Assembly (NCBI GenBank): GCA_030549775.1 | Contig: CM060175.1 | Span: 80,818,245 to 80,882,244 of the forward strand | DNA: 64,000 bases | Direction: 5' to 3' | Source: Tamarix chinensis | Taxonomy: Eukaryota; Streptophyta; Magnoliopsida; Caryophyllales; Tamaricaceae | Program-made: the position numbers and the translations under genes | The notes under the pieces: model-generated | Databases searched by the model: none | The model's input: only the letters and a program-made list of their open reading frames with translations | What the model was told of the DNA's origin: nothing | Shown: positions 1 to 11,400 of the stretch, piece after piece | Position numbering within the stretch: position 1 is the stretch's first letter | Layout of the letters: each line of letters begins with the position of its first letter

Positions 1-480
1 TATGCTTTGGAGTAATAGGGTTGCACCGTACAACTTTCCACCAAAACACTTTAGGAGTTGTAAATCTAATGGCTTCATAGACATCTGAGATTTTATAGAG
101 ATTACCATACTGCAAATGTTGGAAAATTGGAAGCAAATGAGACCTTAAGGTAAAAATGCTATTCAGGATCCAAGAGGCTGTACTAGGGAGATGGTAAGCC
201 TCAACGGCCTATTATTTGATGAAATAGGTATGAATCTATTTTATCCATAAAGAGTCCTTTTCCTGACATAAATTCCATAGGTGTTTCCTTATAGCAACAA
301 CATTCCAAGAAAACAAATCAATAATTCCCAAGCCTCCCTCATTTTTAGGGAGACAAAACACTTTCCAGGCAAAAGAGCTCTTCTACTAGAAGAATCCTTA
401 CCTGTCCAGAGAAAAGACCTACATATACCAATCATCTTCTATAAGATCTTTTTGGGTAGCAGGAACAACTAACTCCAGTA
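1..480 (-). pseudogene. LINE ORF2 C-terminal region (zf-RVT-like)
   Basis: The minus-strand translation contains NEGGLGIIDLFSWNVVAIRK and then LWNLCQEKDSLWIK, matching the conserved block (GGLGI.dl..WN.a...K.lW.l) that follows the RT thumb in plant LINE ORF2 proteins. Further on come ASWILN and PKVFWWKVV, the usual start of the zinc-binding zf-RVT domain. Stops interrupt the frame, for example after WYM and after LWIK. The zinc ligands would lie beyond the left window edge and are not seen. It is a dead fragment of the same element as the RT at 736-1580. Confidence 0.75.
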
Positions 481-735
481 GATGGTTATACCATATATTA
501 TAGACTTCAGCAATTGAAGTCTGTTAGCATAGGATAACAATCTGTTAGACCAGTGATGCAGCCTACTTGTAATCTTCTGAATCAAGGATAGTAAATCAGC
601 AACTTTTAACTTAGATGCATCCAAAGGAACTCCTAAGTATCTGAAGGGTAGCCTCCCCTCCTAGAACTACAACTGAGATAAAATAAGCATCTTCAAATCC
701 TAAGAAATACCACCAAAATATATGGAACTCTTCTC

Positions 736-1580
736 TTAACTTATATGCAGCCTTGAAGCAGCAGCAAACTCATTAAAAAAGCCTTTGATAACAAGAACAT
801 ATGCCATATCAACCTTATAGAAGACCAAAATGTCATATGCAAATGCTAGATTGAGGAGTTTCAATCTCATGCGTTTAGGGCACCCATGAAAATCCTCCTT
901 CAACCATAAGGTCTGCAACATCCTGCTTAGGTGCTCCAAAACAATGAAAAATAAATAGGGGGACAAGGAGTCTCCTTGTCTTAACCCTTTTTTCCCCTAA
1001 AAAGGAGCCTGCATATCATTATTAATACATAGAGAGTAAGAGACATTTGATACGCAAGGCAAGATCAGCTTTACCATATGAATAGGGAAAATGCAACCCT
1101 AGGAAAGCATTCTCTATAAAATTCCAATTGACTGAATCATAGGCCTTCTTATTATCTACCTTGAGCATACACCTTGGGGATGAATGTTTTCTGTTATATA
1201 AGTGAATTAGCTCATGAGCTAACAAAATGTTATCTCTAATATATCTGCCTTTAACAAAACCAACCTTGGATGCATGAATAATAGAAGGTAGAATATCTTG
1301 CAATCTACTAGCTAAAATCTTAGCTAAAACCTTATATAGTACATTGCAACAAGCAATGGGGCTGAAATCAACCATACTTTGAGCTCCATCAAACTTAGGG
1401 ATAAGCATCAATTTAGTTTTTCTAAGAAAAGAAGGAACAAAAGCAGACCGGAAAGAACTCTTTAACAAATGCCATAACTCCTCTCCTAGCAAAGGCAAAT
1501 AAGCCTTAAAGAACCCAGTAGTGAAACCATCAGGTCCTAGGGCTTTATATTGCCCAATAGACCAGGGAGCTTCTTTGACC
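736..1580 (-). pseudogene. LINE reverse transcriptase (RVT_1), broken
   Basis: The domain would copy element RNA into DNA at a nicked target site. Minus-strand motifs in order: ALGPDGFTTGFFK (near 1530), the PIACCNVLYKVLAKILASRL block, GFVKGRYIRDNILLAHELIH, and DNKKAYDSVNW with a catalytic Asp. After a frameshift near 1022 follow GLRQGDSLSPYLF and LAFAYDILVF. The last motif is normally FADD: the first Asp of the pair is Tyr here, so the active site is lost. The longest open pieces are 158 and 76 codons. The order and spacing match L1-type plant LINEs and leave little doubt about identity. Confidence 0.88.
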
Positions 1581-2400
1581 TCCTACAAAGATATAAGCCT
1601 TAACAACTGTTGCTGTTGAGCCATAGACAAAGGACCCTGCAAAAAAATTTCCTCTAAAGTTGCTCCAGATGTTTAACTCCCTATGCCTAACAAATTATTA
1701 TAGAAGGATACAATAGCTAGGTTAATCCCATCTGAATCAGAACACCACTGGCCATCCTTGTCCTTAACTATTTTCACCACATTCTTCATTTGTCTAACTT
1801 TCATAATTGAGAAAAAGGGATGAGAGTTTAAATCTCCCAAATTCAACCATTTAATACCCTATTTCTGTTTTAGAAAACTCTCTTCACATAATGCATAATT
1901 CTCATAAAATTTTAGGCATATTCTTTCCTCTTCCTATAAAGACAAATTCTGATGCTGCATATCAAGTTGAGTCTGAATACTATTAAGCCTTAATCTTGCC
2001 TCCTGCACCCTATTAGAAATGCCCCCAGACTTAGTCTTATTGAAAATTTTGAGCCAAAATTTGACCTCCCTGAGCTAGCTTTTAAAACTCTCCTTAATAG
2101 ATCCAGGGAAAGACTGACTCCAAACATAAGACACCAAAGGAGAAAAATCTAGATCTAAGGCCCATATATCAAAATACTTGAATTGCCTCTTGAACTAATG
2201 TTTCCTTTCAGCTATATTCACCAAATTTGGGCTATGATAAGAAAAAAGGGAATCTAAAAATAGAGTTGAAGAAGATGGAATTTTTGTAGACAAAAATAAG
2301 TTAACTATAACCCTATCCAAATTAGCCATAATTCTATCCTCTCCAATTCTTATTAGACCAAGTAAACTTCAATCCTAAATAACCTAGATCATGGATAGAC
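1581..2400 (-). pseudogene. LINE ORF2 endonuclease end and linker, decayed
   Basis: At 2290-2400 the minus-strand frame gives DLGYLGLKFTWSNKN, a stop, then RIMANLDRVIVN. This is the hallmark of the C-terminal part of the apurinic-type endonuclease of plant L1 elements (DlG..G..FTWsN....RI..rLDR...N). The linker continues with KWLNLGDLNSHPFFSIMK, matching the W...GD.Nt.fFH motif before the RT, and WCSDSDGINLAIVSFYNNLL. Several stops and shifts are present. The N-terminal endonuclease half with the main catalytic residues is absent. Confidence 0.7.
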
Positions 2401-3130
2401 AAACTATTAAGACACTCGAAGATATGCTACAAGCTTGTGTTTGGGATTTTTAGGGTAGTTGGAAAGATCGTTTATAGTCGATTGAGTTCACATACAACAA
2501 TAGTTATAAAGGTAGCACATGGATGACACCCTTTGAGACACTATATAGACTTAGTATCGAACACCCTTCTATTAGTGCAACATCAACAATATGGTTGTAC
2601 TTGGATCAGAGAGGATTGAGGAGACAACTCAGTAAGTTTTGTTGTTCTAGGATAGGATGAGAGTAGCTCAGAGTCATCAGAAGATTTATGTAGATTAGAG
2701 GCTCCGTAGTGATGGTTCTAAGTGGAGGGATAGAGTTATATTGAGGCCTTTACCCACCAAGGGGGTATAAAGATTTAGTCAAAAGGGTAAGATAATATTA
2801 AGATACATTAGCCCTTATAAGGTTCTTGATAGGGTTTTTAAGGTTGAATACTAGCTAACAATTCTACTAGAGTTGACCCGAGTTCATAAGGTCATACACA
2901 TTTACCAACTGTGGAAGTATGTCACATATCTGCCCCATGTGGTCAGACCAGATGAGATCAAGCTCAATAACTTATTGATCTATGAGGAGAGGCCTTTGTA
3001 GACTCAAAACACCAAGGTTTATAGACCCAAATGATTTTAGTTTCACTAGTAAAGGTTCTTTGGAGCTGGCATAGAATTGAGAGGGCGACCTGGGAGATCA
3101 AGAAGGACATGCATGAGTTTCACCCTAAGC
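2400..3130 (+). pseudogene. Ty3/gypsy integrase C-terminal fragment
   Basis: The plus-strand translation starts TLEDMLQACVWDF, then after a stop GSWKDRL and IEFTYNNSYKGSTWMTPFE. This is the QTLEDMLRAC...FAYNNSYhssI.MaPfEaLYG block downstream of the integrase catalytic core in plant gypsy elements. Further on come PTKGV and ISPYKVLDRVFKVEY, then LTRVHKVIHIYQLWKYV, matching the SH3-like C-terminal part (GPfeIlerVg.vAYrL...VHnVFHVS.LrKY). Several stops are present. The catalytic core itself is missing. The fragment most resembles Tekay/Del-type chromoviruses, but the clade is tentative. Confidence 0.75.
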
Positions 3131-3311
3131 TCTTTGGCTTATGTGTGTTAGTTTTTAGGTTTTCTCTCTTTTAGGGGGGTATTCCTCAATTATATAGTAA
3201 AGAATTTGATAGGATTAACTACTGAGATCATATTCCTTACATTATTTTTATCTTATTCCCCAAACCCGACTTCTTGAATTTGGGGACAAAGTCTCTTATG
3301 AGGGATAGTGA

Positions 3312-5930
3312 TGTAGTTCCTGCAAATTTTAGCTAACCCCAATTTTGTGCAATTAATATTCTAACCTAATCCAAATTTTAGGAAAAAAAATATTTCCATC
3401 TTGACCTAATTCTCTAACTCAAGAATTTAACCTAGATCCAAATTATTGATAATTAATCTACACAATTATCCTAAACTTAATTACATTGATCTTATTTTAA
3501 CTAAAAACTAAAAATATTAATCCCTACTCTTTTCCCTCTTTTATTTTTCTCTATTCCCTCTCCACTAAATTTCCCTCCTTCTCCTTTTCCCTCTTCTCTT
3601 GCATGGAACATTGTCCACAACAAATGCTCACATGTCCCATATTCCTTGCCACTTGCAAGACCATCCCCTACCCCAATCAACTCCCACGTCTTCCACATGA
3701 GGGTTCCTTGAAAATTTTCTCACCTCCCTAACTATCTCTTCAAGGTATATAATCCTATGCATACTCCAAATTAAATGCTACCATCACACAAACACACTAC
3801 TTGTCTCTCTTTCTCTCTCTCTCTCTCTCTCACTTATTTTTTATGACTAAACCACCTCTTTCTTACTTATTCACCACCTCCTTTATATATCTAAAACCAC
3901 CCAAAATCACCTCACTAGTGATCTCAATAGAGGTGTGGATACAAGCACCAACCACCTTCACCCCAACTTACCCCTAGCACTAGCCACCTTCACCATAACC
4001 TAACCCAAAACATCAGCTAAAACCATTGATCCTATCCTATTTATTTCATTTCCTTACTCCAACATTTTCCTCACAACCTAAATCTTTCCCCATCAGTAGC
4101 TTTAGCTGAATATCCCCCTCCTTCCTCACAACAGAGGTATTATATGATAGTAAAAGAGTAAGTAGAGTTCATGCAATATTGTTATTTTATGTGCAAAAAC
4201 TGTTATTAGGAAATATGATTTTATCATGATTTTAATTTAGGGTATGATGAATGTGAAATGACTATGGCAAGTTATTAGGAGAAAATTTTGATTTTGAAAA
4301 TAATATTACTAAACATAGAAGGATCACATGAAATAAGGGTTATGTTATCAATAAGGGCATTATGGTCAATGTGGGTTGAATATCGAAATCAATATATTTT
4401 AAGGTTTTATATCATATAAATGTGCTAAGTAATATATATGAAGTGTCTGGAGTAGTTGTGAAGGATCTATGTTTAAATAAGTATGAAATTGGGTTTTTTT
4501 GGGAATAGTAACCATAAACCAAAGAGGCTATTATCATATGTGTGAAAATATATAATTAGACAACAAAACTGAAATATATTGTTAATATTAATGCTTTGGG
4601 AATGTATATTCAATATCATAATGTTTTGAGCACTAAATAATAAGTTATGACACAATTGTGAAACTAGGACTTGTAAGATATAGAAATAGAAACTTTTGAG
4701 ATAGAGCTATAATTGCATGTATATGATGTAGGATTTACACCTTAAATTTTATATATGATATGAATAATAATATTTTAGGAATATGGGCTATATTTTGTGG
4801 GTAAATAATCAATATGGGAGAAGTTATGCCTAAATTGTTAAATTAGGGTTTTGGAAAGTAAGTATCTTAACTCTAGAAAACAACCTTATGGCTTTCGTGA
4901 CGTGTTGTCCTCTTTTAATGTGTTATGTACCTTTGAATCAATCATAATTAAGACATTAATCATTAAAAGTGAAAGGTCATATGAATCGGGCGAAGGTGGC
5001 ATTTTCAAATCCATTTCACTTGATGATAATAGTGCGTCAATAGAGTTTTACATTGAGAACGTGATGCTTTCGTATCCTTTCTACCCGAGTATGTTATTGC
5101 GTTAAGTGGTTGTCCCTGAGAAGGCACTTTAATATGCTCTAAAAAATCAAGAATAATGTGGCCCATGCTCATCGAGAATAAGAATATGAATTGAGTAGCC
5201 AAACGGATAAAACACTAATGATTTAAAGTGAAAATGTACATGAGTTAGGACCAACATGATGTTTTTGTATAAGTTCTATAAGATGATAATAGTATCTCAA
5301 GAGAATTTTTCCTAGAAAATGTGATTTTTTTAAGTCCATACCACCAGATGATAATTGTGGCTCAGCTGTGTTTTCCCTGAGAAGACACTTTAGATAGTTC
5401 TATAAGTTTAGGAATAGTCTACTCTCTAAATTCTACATAAAAAAATAATAAAAATGGTTATATTTGATAAATAGGCTTGGATTAGTATTTACCTTATAAG
5501 ACATTTCATAAGTTATATGTGCAATTATCACCTATTATGAAATCATGATTAATATCTATATCACTAAATTGAAAGTATTATTACATTACTCAGTATGTAG
5601 TTTACTAACTATCCTTTTCATGGTTGTTGCTCGTTTCCATGAGTAGAATACCTTGATACTTTTGTGCAAGTCCTTGAGAAATAGTTAGATGATTTTTCCA
5701 CTTTTGATCTAATGTGTGGGGAGGAGTGACATTTAGCTATATTAGGTGTTTGGCTAAAGAGTTATGTTGTCTAGATGATGTTTTTACTTGGATACCTTTT
5801 TGGACTCTTTGATCCATAACATCCCTTCATTTATATTCTATTATTTTAACTTGGAGTTAATCACCAAACTCATATTTGTTTTTATAAAAGCTTCTCACAT
5901 TACTAATTACCCTATCTTACTATGAATGGT
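3312..5930 (+). repeat. Long gypsy LTR, decayed (right edge approximate)
   Basis: At 3278-3305 lies a motif like the ttcgaggacgaa...aaggggg tract that ends the internal region of many plant gypsy elements. An LTR-like stretch starts directly after it. Its layout matches the LTRs at 50414 and 53929: an AT-rich start, an acctaaatttaacctaatt-like block, a pyrimidine-rich tract (3520-3840) with a short TC microsatellite, then a long AT-rich tail ending in a ccctatc-type block near 5910. The copies are very diverged, so this is a family-level match by eye and not a base-by-base alignment. No certain coding potential is seen. Confidence 0.5.
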
Positions 5931-6309
5931 TTTAGCTTTATGACTGATGTAAGGGTGGTTTGGTAAACTAGAAATATGTCAATTATGGTGATGGAATCTA
6001 TATTTTGATTATATGCTTTCACTATAAATTTAAATTTTTCAACACTAAAATTGGGGGTGTCGAAAGTTGTATAAGAGATATTGATTTTAATTACCGTGTT
6101 TTGAAATTTTGTTTTCAAACGATACCTTATCTTATTCATCCACTTATTTTGTACTTTAAGAGAATAAAAGTTCATTTCTTCAAAAATCCAAATTAACTTA
6201 TGAGGAATTAAGAACAAGTGGTTTAGGCAACCTTTGAATGTGATTACGAGTACAATGTATTGGTATTTTAAGTAAATTTTTTCTAACATATTTTCTTTCT
6301 TACAGCTAG

Positions 6310-6810
6310 TTGTCATGGTGGTTCACGGTCATGTTAGTCATTTAGAGGAGACCTTAGAGGCACTCATCAAGTTCTTTTGATTCCCGCTCAGCCTAAATCT
6401 CCACCACCACCTCCACACTACCCACTAGAGTGTATTAGAGATGACTGGATTTAGAGGGTTATAGGATATTGGCCTTTGACATACATTAGTAATGAGGTCC
6501 CGATCATCTGAGAGGGATGGATTTGGGACATGGATAGGAGGTGTGAGGTAGTTTACTGCCCTCATGATCGAAAGACATGCATTGAAGCATTCTTTTTGTA
6601 AGGAATCGTCAACACCTAGTGGGTAGGTAATCATGCCCTAGACAGCCCTCAGAAGTCCTAGGAGGACTCTAAGGTGGCAATTTGTGTTAATTTTTACCAT
6701 GAGAGTCTTAAGAGAGATAATCCGAAGGGGTTCATGCAATTGATTTAAGGTAGCATAGTTGTGAGGTAGTACCACACATAATTTGTTGAGTTGTTGATGT
6801 TCGTGTTGGT
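6310..6810 (+). pseudogene. Ty3/gypsy gag fragment (Retrotrans_gag-like)
   Basis: The plus strand encodes PAQPKSPPPPPHYP, a proline-rich stretch common at the start of Tekay/Del-like gag. Further on comes VNFYHESLKRDNPKGFMQLI, a stop, then GSIVVR and FVEL. This matches the core gag motif F..kyfp.s.r..ke.eFl.L.QGsmsV.eYe.kF.eL. Gag would form the particle that packages element RNA. Stops and shifts are frequent and no zinc knuckle is seen. A possible start is the ATG at 6316. It lies after the LTR at 3312 in the orientation expected for a 5' LTR-gag arrangement. Confidence 0.5.
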
Positions 6811-7059
6811 ATCACTGCTAGTTAATTAACAATGATCAACTAGTTTGAGTAGAGGATCCACTTTGGAATCTGAATGATGATGGATGCCATGTATTTCTAG
6901 GATTTTGCCATGATTTATGAAAGGCCGTGTATCTCTACAATAATTGTTCAGGGGTAGGCTTCCATTTTAGGTAAGAGGAAGTTGGATACTTATGTTATAC
7001 TTGATAATAATCCTAAGAAATGGAGTCAAATCATACCTTGGGAAACATACACAGTGTTA

Positions 7060-7572
7060 TTTTTTTTAAATAATAATTCCAAGCAATAGGAGTCAAATTT
7101 ATCTCATATTTATTTCTTATATAATTGGAGTATCCACTCCACCATGGGTAAATCCCTATTTGAAGTAGTATATAATTTTAACTCGGTCACTCCATTAGAT
7201 TTATATCCACTACCAGCATCCCAATACACTTCATCTAATGCTGAGGAACATGCTAAAACCATCAAATAACCCACAAGTTACTCATTGCCTATATACAAAA
7301 AAAATTAAATAATGGTTGTATGTGAAATATTCACTAGTAGAAGCTTGTTTTTCAACAAGGAGATGTTATTTGAGTCCATTTGCAAAAGGAACAGTCTCCC
7401 ATCCATCATAAGGACATTATTGATTTTTATGGTGATGGACCTTTTACATTCCTTAATTAGGCCAATGGCAATGCTTATAAAATTAATCTACTTAAAAGGT
7501 ATAATACTACTCATCCCACCTTTAGTGTTGCTGACTTGTTTCACTTTCATGACTTTGTGCAAGGAAGGTGAA
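7060..7572 (+). pseudogene. Ty3/gypsy integrase C-terminal fragment, second family
   Basis: The frame beginning near 7080 gives SNLSHIYFLYNWSIHSTMGK then LFEVVYNFNSVTPLDLYPLP. This is the FaYNrs.HsTtg.SPFEvVYGf.PltPlDL.P block after the integrase core. After a shift near 7300 follow FQQGDVI and VHLQKEQ (GD.VwvHlRKErFP), then DGPF and NAYKINL and VADLF (DGPF.vLer.NdNAYkvdLP...fNVaDLsPF). The same blocks occur on the minus strand at 26775-27300, so both belong to one family. The core domain is missing. The coding end runs up to the LTR at 7573. Confidence 0.75.
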
Positions 7573-8475
7573 TGATGCGAACCATACATGATTAAATGAT
7601 ACACTCTATCCTAATTTTAATTTCTAAGTTTTTTTTTTGACCTAATACTATTTTGTTTTGTTTTTGGAATGATGTACAAGAAACATTAAGAAGTGAATGA
7701 GAAGATCAGATATTATTAATTTTTATAATTATAGGTAGTATAGTTTAGGGGTTATTTGGATCATAGGTTGTTGGGCTGATAACTAGCCTAATTTAATTTT
7801 CATTGTGATCCAATAGTATTAGTATTAATAATGGATAGCTAATGATGATATTGTTTTAAAACCCCATTGATATTAGTCTTAGGTTAGCAACACTAAGCTC
7901 ATGCTCTAGTCATATGGGCTAGTAAAGAAAAATTTTAAATGCTTCCTATAAGCCTAAATGAATTTTGGTGGTATTTTCTAAAGTAATTTTATGGACTAAA
8001 TCATATTAGAGCCTAGGCCTATAGTCCTTCCCAGCACCACCCCCGTACATGCATCATTTGTAATCCTATTAAAATCCTACCTCCCTCTTGTTTTTATTAT
8101 CTCATGCTAGTCTCCACTCTCTAACAGTTCCTTACCATTGTGTCTGTGTATGTGTTTTTTTTTCTTTTTTTTAATCTTCTACATCATTTCATATACTACC
8201 TTCTCCGTCTTCTATTTTTGATGGAGTTTTCCATTCCAATTTTCATGTAAAGATTCTTACTCAAACTATTACTATGCATATGTGTGTAAGAAATGCTCTG
8301 GTATGTACGCTTTTGTATTTAGATCTACAAAATTTGAGCTAAGTATTTTATACAACAAATCTCTAATTATGATGATGGGTATCAAATACTATTCTAGCGA
8401 TTCGGTGGGAAGTGATTACGTTTCTAGTACCCCATTTGGATATACAATTACATGTGTAGCTAGTTAGGTGCAATT
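7573..8475 (+). repeat. Gypsy LTR (family of the 25645-39143 element)
   Basis: It starts TGATGCGAACC directly after a purine stretch (aaggaaggtgaa), parallel to TGATACAAACC after the purine tract at 26741-26750 on the other strand. Shared blocks inside include GGATAG...GATATTG followed by AACCCCATT.ATATTA. Near 8455 a gtgtagctagttaggtgcaa block resembles the LTR end at 33102-33120 read on the minus strand. The left edge is fairly sure. The right edge is approximate because no primer binding site or target duplication was found. Confidence 0.55.
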
Positions 8476-9188
8476 TAGTTGGAGTTATTTAATATTGGCT
8501 CATGGACTTCTGTTTAATAGTTTTCTTCAACCTTTTAATTTTTTTTTTCATTTTCAATTGAAGTGTGCTTTGTACTTTTCTCATATTTCTTATTTTGCGA
8601 TAACACCGAATTCTCTCACAAACCTCATTTTTATTAGGTTGATATTCTAATTTAGTTATTAAAAGAGTAATCCACATGTTACCATTTATATTTATAGTCT
8701 TCTCTTGCACACTTCAGAGTCTTTCAGGGAAACGACTATGGCATAACTCTCATATTACATATAGTAAGATAAGAAATGACAACAAAAATGTAAGCGAATG
8801 CACATTATATTGTTGTTTTAATTCCCTTTTACCTGATGGTAGCATCTCCCTTCATTTTCAAGATTGGTTCGTACGTCTAATTGGTCCACATGTGGAATGA
8901 AAGCTCCTACCAAGGAAAAGATAAATTTATTTTTCTTTTGTTTAAAAATTCAAAAAAAAAGTATTAGATAACAATTTTAAAATACAAAAAAAGGTTACTT
9001 ATTTTTCTTGAGTGAAATATTTCCTATGTATTAGTTTTATTTCTTTGAAATAAAAATAAAAAAATAATAAAAATGATGTAAGTATTATCTAATTAACAAC
9101 TCACTCCTCATCGTGGAACCTAATTACTTCTAAGACCTTAAGTATGGAGGTAGTGGCCGAGCTAGATATTTAATCCCATGATGTCCCT
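8476..9188. other. Unassigned AT-rich stretch
   Basis: No coding domain, LTR pair or terminal repeat was recognised. Short open frames on both strands (60-75 codons) have low-complexity composition and no known motif. Confidence 0.4.
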
Positions 9189-9189
9189 A

Positions 9190-9221
9190 TATAATAATAA
9201 TAATAAATAATAATAATAATA

Positions 9222-9253
<32 letters not shown>

Positions 9254-9269
9254 GATGATGATGATGATC
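9190..9269. repeat. Compound microsatellite (AAT)n-(ATT)n-(GAT)n
   Basis: About ten AAT-type units run straight into about ten ATT-type units and then about six GAT units. The first two blocks are reverse complements of each other, so the strand can fold back on itself. One imperfect unit (an inserted aaataa) interrupts the first block. Confidence 0.95.
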
Positions 9270-9534
9270 ATAATAATTGTAATAATTTATTATTATTTAA
9301 AATATATTATCATTAAAAGTAATATACTATCCCTCTTTTACAACCAAGCTTTTGTTTTGAATTTTTTTCTTTCTTAAAAATGTCACCAAGAAAACATTAT
9401 ACTTGTTATTAACATAACTAGAGTCAAATAAATAAATGCATTAAATATGATTAAAATAAAAGAAATATAATATAGTTTAAGGGTGCTGAAAATTGAGCTA
9501 TAATAAATGAATGCTTGAAAGAGAAAAAATTGAT

Positions 9535-9745
9535 TCCTAGCTGACTAGTTGGGGCATGAAGTAATATGGAATTGGTTGTAGGTTCGAATTTCCATTAAGA
9601 TACATAGAGAATATTTTAATTTCATGCCCCAAGTCATGTTTGCAATATTGCAAAAATAGTTTTAGTAGAGATTTGAACCCATGATCCCAAGGGTGTACTT
9701 ACAACTCAAATTATTTGGTGTTATCCATTATAACAATTAAAGAAT
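9535..9745. repeat. Possible tRNA-like/SINE remnant with inverted arms
   Basis: The plus strand holds tagctgactagttgg followed about 40 bp later by ggttcgaattt, similar in order and spacing to Pol III A and B boxes. A second B-box-like ggttcaaatc lies on the minus strand near 9680. The arms at about 9549-9561 and 9620-9632 are reverse complements (ttggggcatgaa / ttcatgcccca). It could be a decayed SINE, two SINE ends in opposite orientation, or a chance foldback. There is no poly-A tail or target duplication to settle it. Confidence 0.25.
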
Positions 9746-9758
9746 TCAAACATCATAT

Positions 9759-10525
9759 TGTTAAAAAAAATTAAGGTAACAAACATATAAATTTAAACCA
9801 AATTCATAGCCAAAAATTATAAGTTATCAAATTTAGTTGTGTTGCGAATAACCTCACTCCTCTGAAAATGTAAAATGGCTTGACAATGGTACAAATAGAG
9901 TGTTTTACCTATCCCCTAAGGTTAATAAAATTGACCTTCATTCTCGTGAACTCAAGAATGAAGAGCTAGAAATTGCAAAACTTTTTCCAAAACTATTGTG
10001 TAATTAGAGAAGAGATAGCTTTAAAAAGTTGAAGAAATCACCTTTTTTCTTCTCTATATGCCATAAAAGGATAAAGATCTCCTTACATAAGGAAAAATCC
10101 AATAGCAAGAAAGAAAGGATAACATAGCATCAACCCATAATGATCAGCTTCCACTCTTGATGTATTGCAATGCCATTTTCTTAAGCATTCAAAAAAATAA
10201 AAGAATAGGACCAAAGAAGACTCATCTTCTTTGACTTAAAATAACTTTAGAAAAATATTAACAAAAAGAAAGATGGACCTATCTGGACCTACACCCACAC
10301 CAGAGCCTAGCTAAGCCCAACCTAGCCGGACCAGTGAGCTTGCAATTGTGCATGTGGCCTAAGGTCCAACCTAAGAATAACCACTAAAACCACCTCAGTC
10401 TATCATCATAAACATGCCACCATGTGAAGGAGTATAAAAACCGCAAGTAGGAGTGTATCCCAACAATGTTGGATGCTATAATTAGAACCAGTACATATTT
10501 TACCTTTTTACCATTCCTGCCAACA
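9759..10525 (-). repeat. Copia 3' LTR
   Basis: On the minus strand it starts TGTTGGCAGG just after GAGGGAT, the usual copia purine-tract and LTR junction (...gtgggagat|TGTTGG). It ends with a stretch of T and AACA. Long blocks are shared with 14572-15342, for example the caccaaagaagactcatcttcttt-like segment (about 10212 and 15023) and the ccttacataaggaaaaatcc-like segment (about 10082 and 14895). Divergence between the two copies is large, so the insertion is old. Confidence 0.85.
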
Positions 10526-10534
10526 ATCCCTCAC
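10526..10534 (-). promoter_or_regulatory. Copia polypurine tract
   Basis: The minus strand reads GTGAGGGAT immediately before the TGTTGG start of the 3' LTR. Plus-strand DNA synthesis of a copia element would be primed here. Position and form match the family; the tract is short. Confidence 0.6.
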
Positions 10535-10979
10535 AAATGGTAAAACATAGGAAAAACATATATATTTCGGTAAAGAATGAATAACACTTAAGTATTGATG
10601 TAATAAAGACTGAATTAATACTTAGTAAAGTGGGGCAATAAACATGTTTAGGAAGTGAAAATATCTTGAACTTTCTTGACTTCAATTGAGACCTCCCTCA
10701 ACACATGTCATACCTCAGAGTCTACAAATTCCATGATAACAAAACAAGCACTGTGAATGGTCATGCGTATGTTTTGGGTGCTTATGAGTGCTTTAGAAAG
10801 ATAGCCTTAGTCTTTTATAGAAGACAACTCACCTTCATACTGACCTAAATAAATCCATCAAGTGTGTCTCTAAAGCACCATCATACTTGGCTATGGATTC
10901 ATTAAGAGCATAAGTATACTTAACCTCATATCTATCAAATGGTGAGTTCATCCTATCTCACTAGGACCGCCAAAGAATA

Positions 10980-11400
10980 TGGCTATGAACTCAAATAGGA
11001 GTCTAAGCTTAACTGTCCACATAGCATTACCCCATGCCCCTCAATAATTCAAGGATAACTCTCCTCGTTGGATCCTTTTTAATAGGTTCTACAAGATTTT
11101 TCTTTAATTTAACAAACACTAAACATATCACATTGTTCCTTAATAGTTGTCTTATAAAAATATCTCACACAAATTTGTCTCCTATTACCATTATACATAC
11201 TATATTTTGTAACACCGATAGTTACTTCTGAACCACATTGCAAGAAATTCAACCACAAGGTTTCATCCACAAAGTCACATCTACCCACATATTCCTCAAC
11301 CACTCTACTTCTTAACTAGCAAGCTGAAGGGAAATGAATTTTCTCTCTAGAGTAAATTGAGCTATACAAGTTTGCTTAGTAGACTTCTGATTTGTATTGA
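10980..11400 (-). pseudogene. Copia RNase H domain, broken
   Basis: The minus-strand translation in shifting frames gives VEWLRNMWVDV, MYNGNRRQICVRY and then VKLKKNLVEPIKK and LRGMG. These match copia RNase H: ..EAEFIA...A..EvEWLRn.l.d......, iYNGKsRHI..RH and VKSKDNIADPLTKGL..e.....RGMGL. RNase H would remove the RNA template during DNA synthesis. The domain has stops and shifts throughout. It lies next to the RT on one side and the 3' LTR leader on the other, as in copia. Confidence 0.7.

Larger units (their letters stand above)
1..2400 (-). mobile_element. L1-type LINE retrotransposon, 5'-truncated and decayed
   Basis: Read on the minus strand, the order is endonuclease end (near 2400), linker, reverse transcriptase, then zf-RVT-like C-terminus running off the left edge. 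This is the plant L1 ORF2 order. The frame is broken by several shifts and stops. Homology stops abruptly near 2400, where an unrelated plus-strand gypsy fragment begins. That fits either 5' truncation on insertion or a later rearrangement. The ORF1 and poly-A ends are not in the window. LINE identity is confident; the exact right edge is inferred from where similarity ends. Confidence 0.85.

Noticed and set aside
6005..6196. Open frame on the plus strand opposite a 134-codon minus-strand frame
   Set aside because: Both are AT-rich, have no motif and lie at the LTR/leader boundary of a decayed gypsy element.
6800..6820. Primer-site-like tggtatcactgc
   Set aside because: Not next to an LTR end; it lies after the gag-like fragment.
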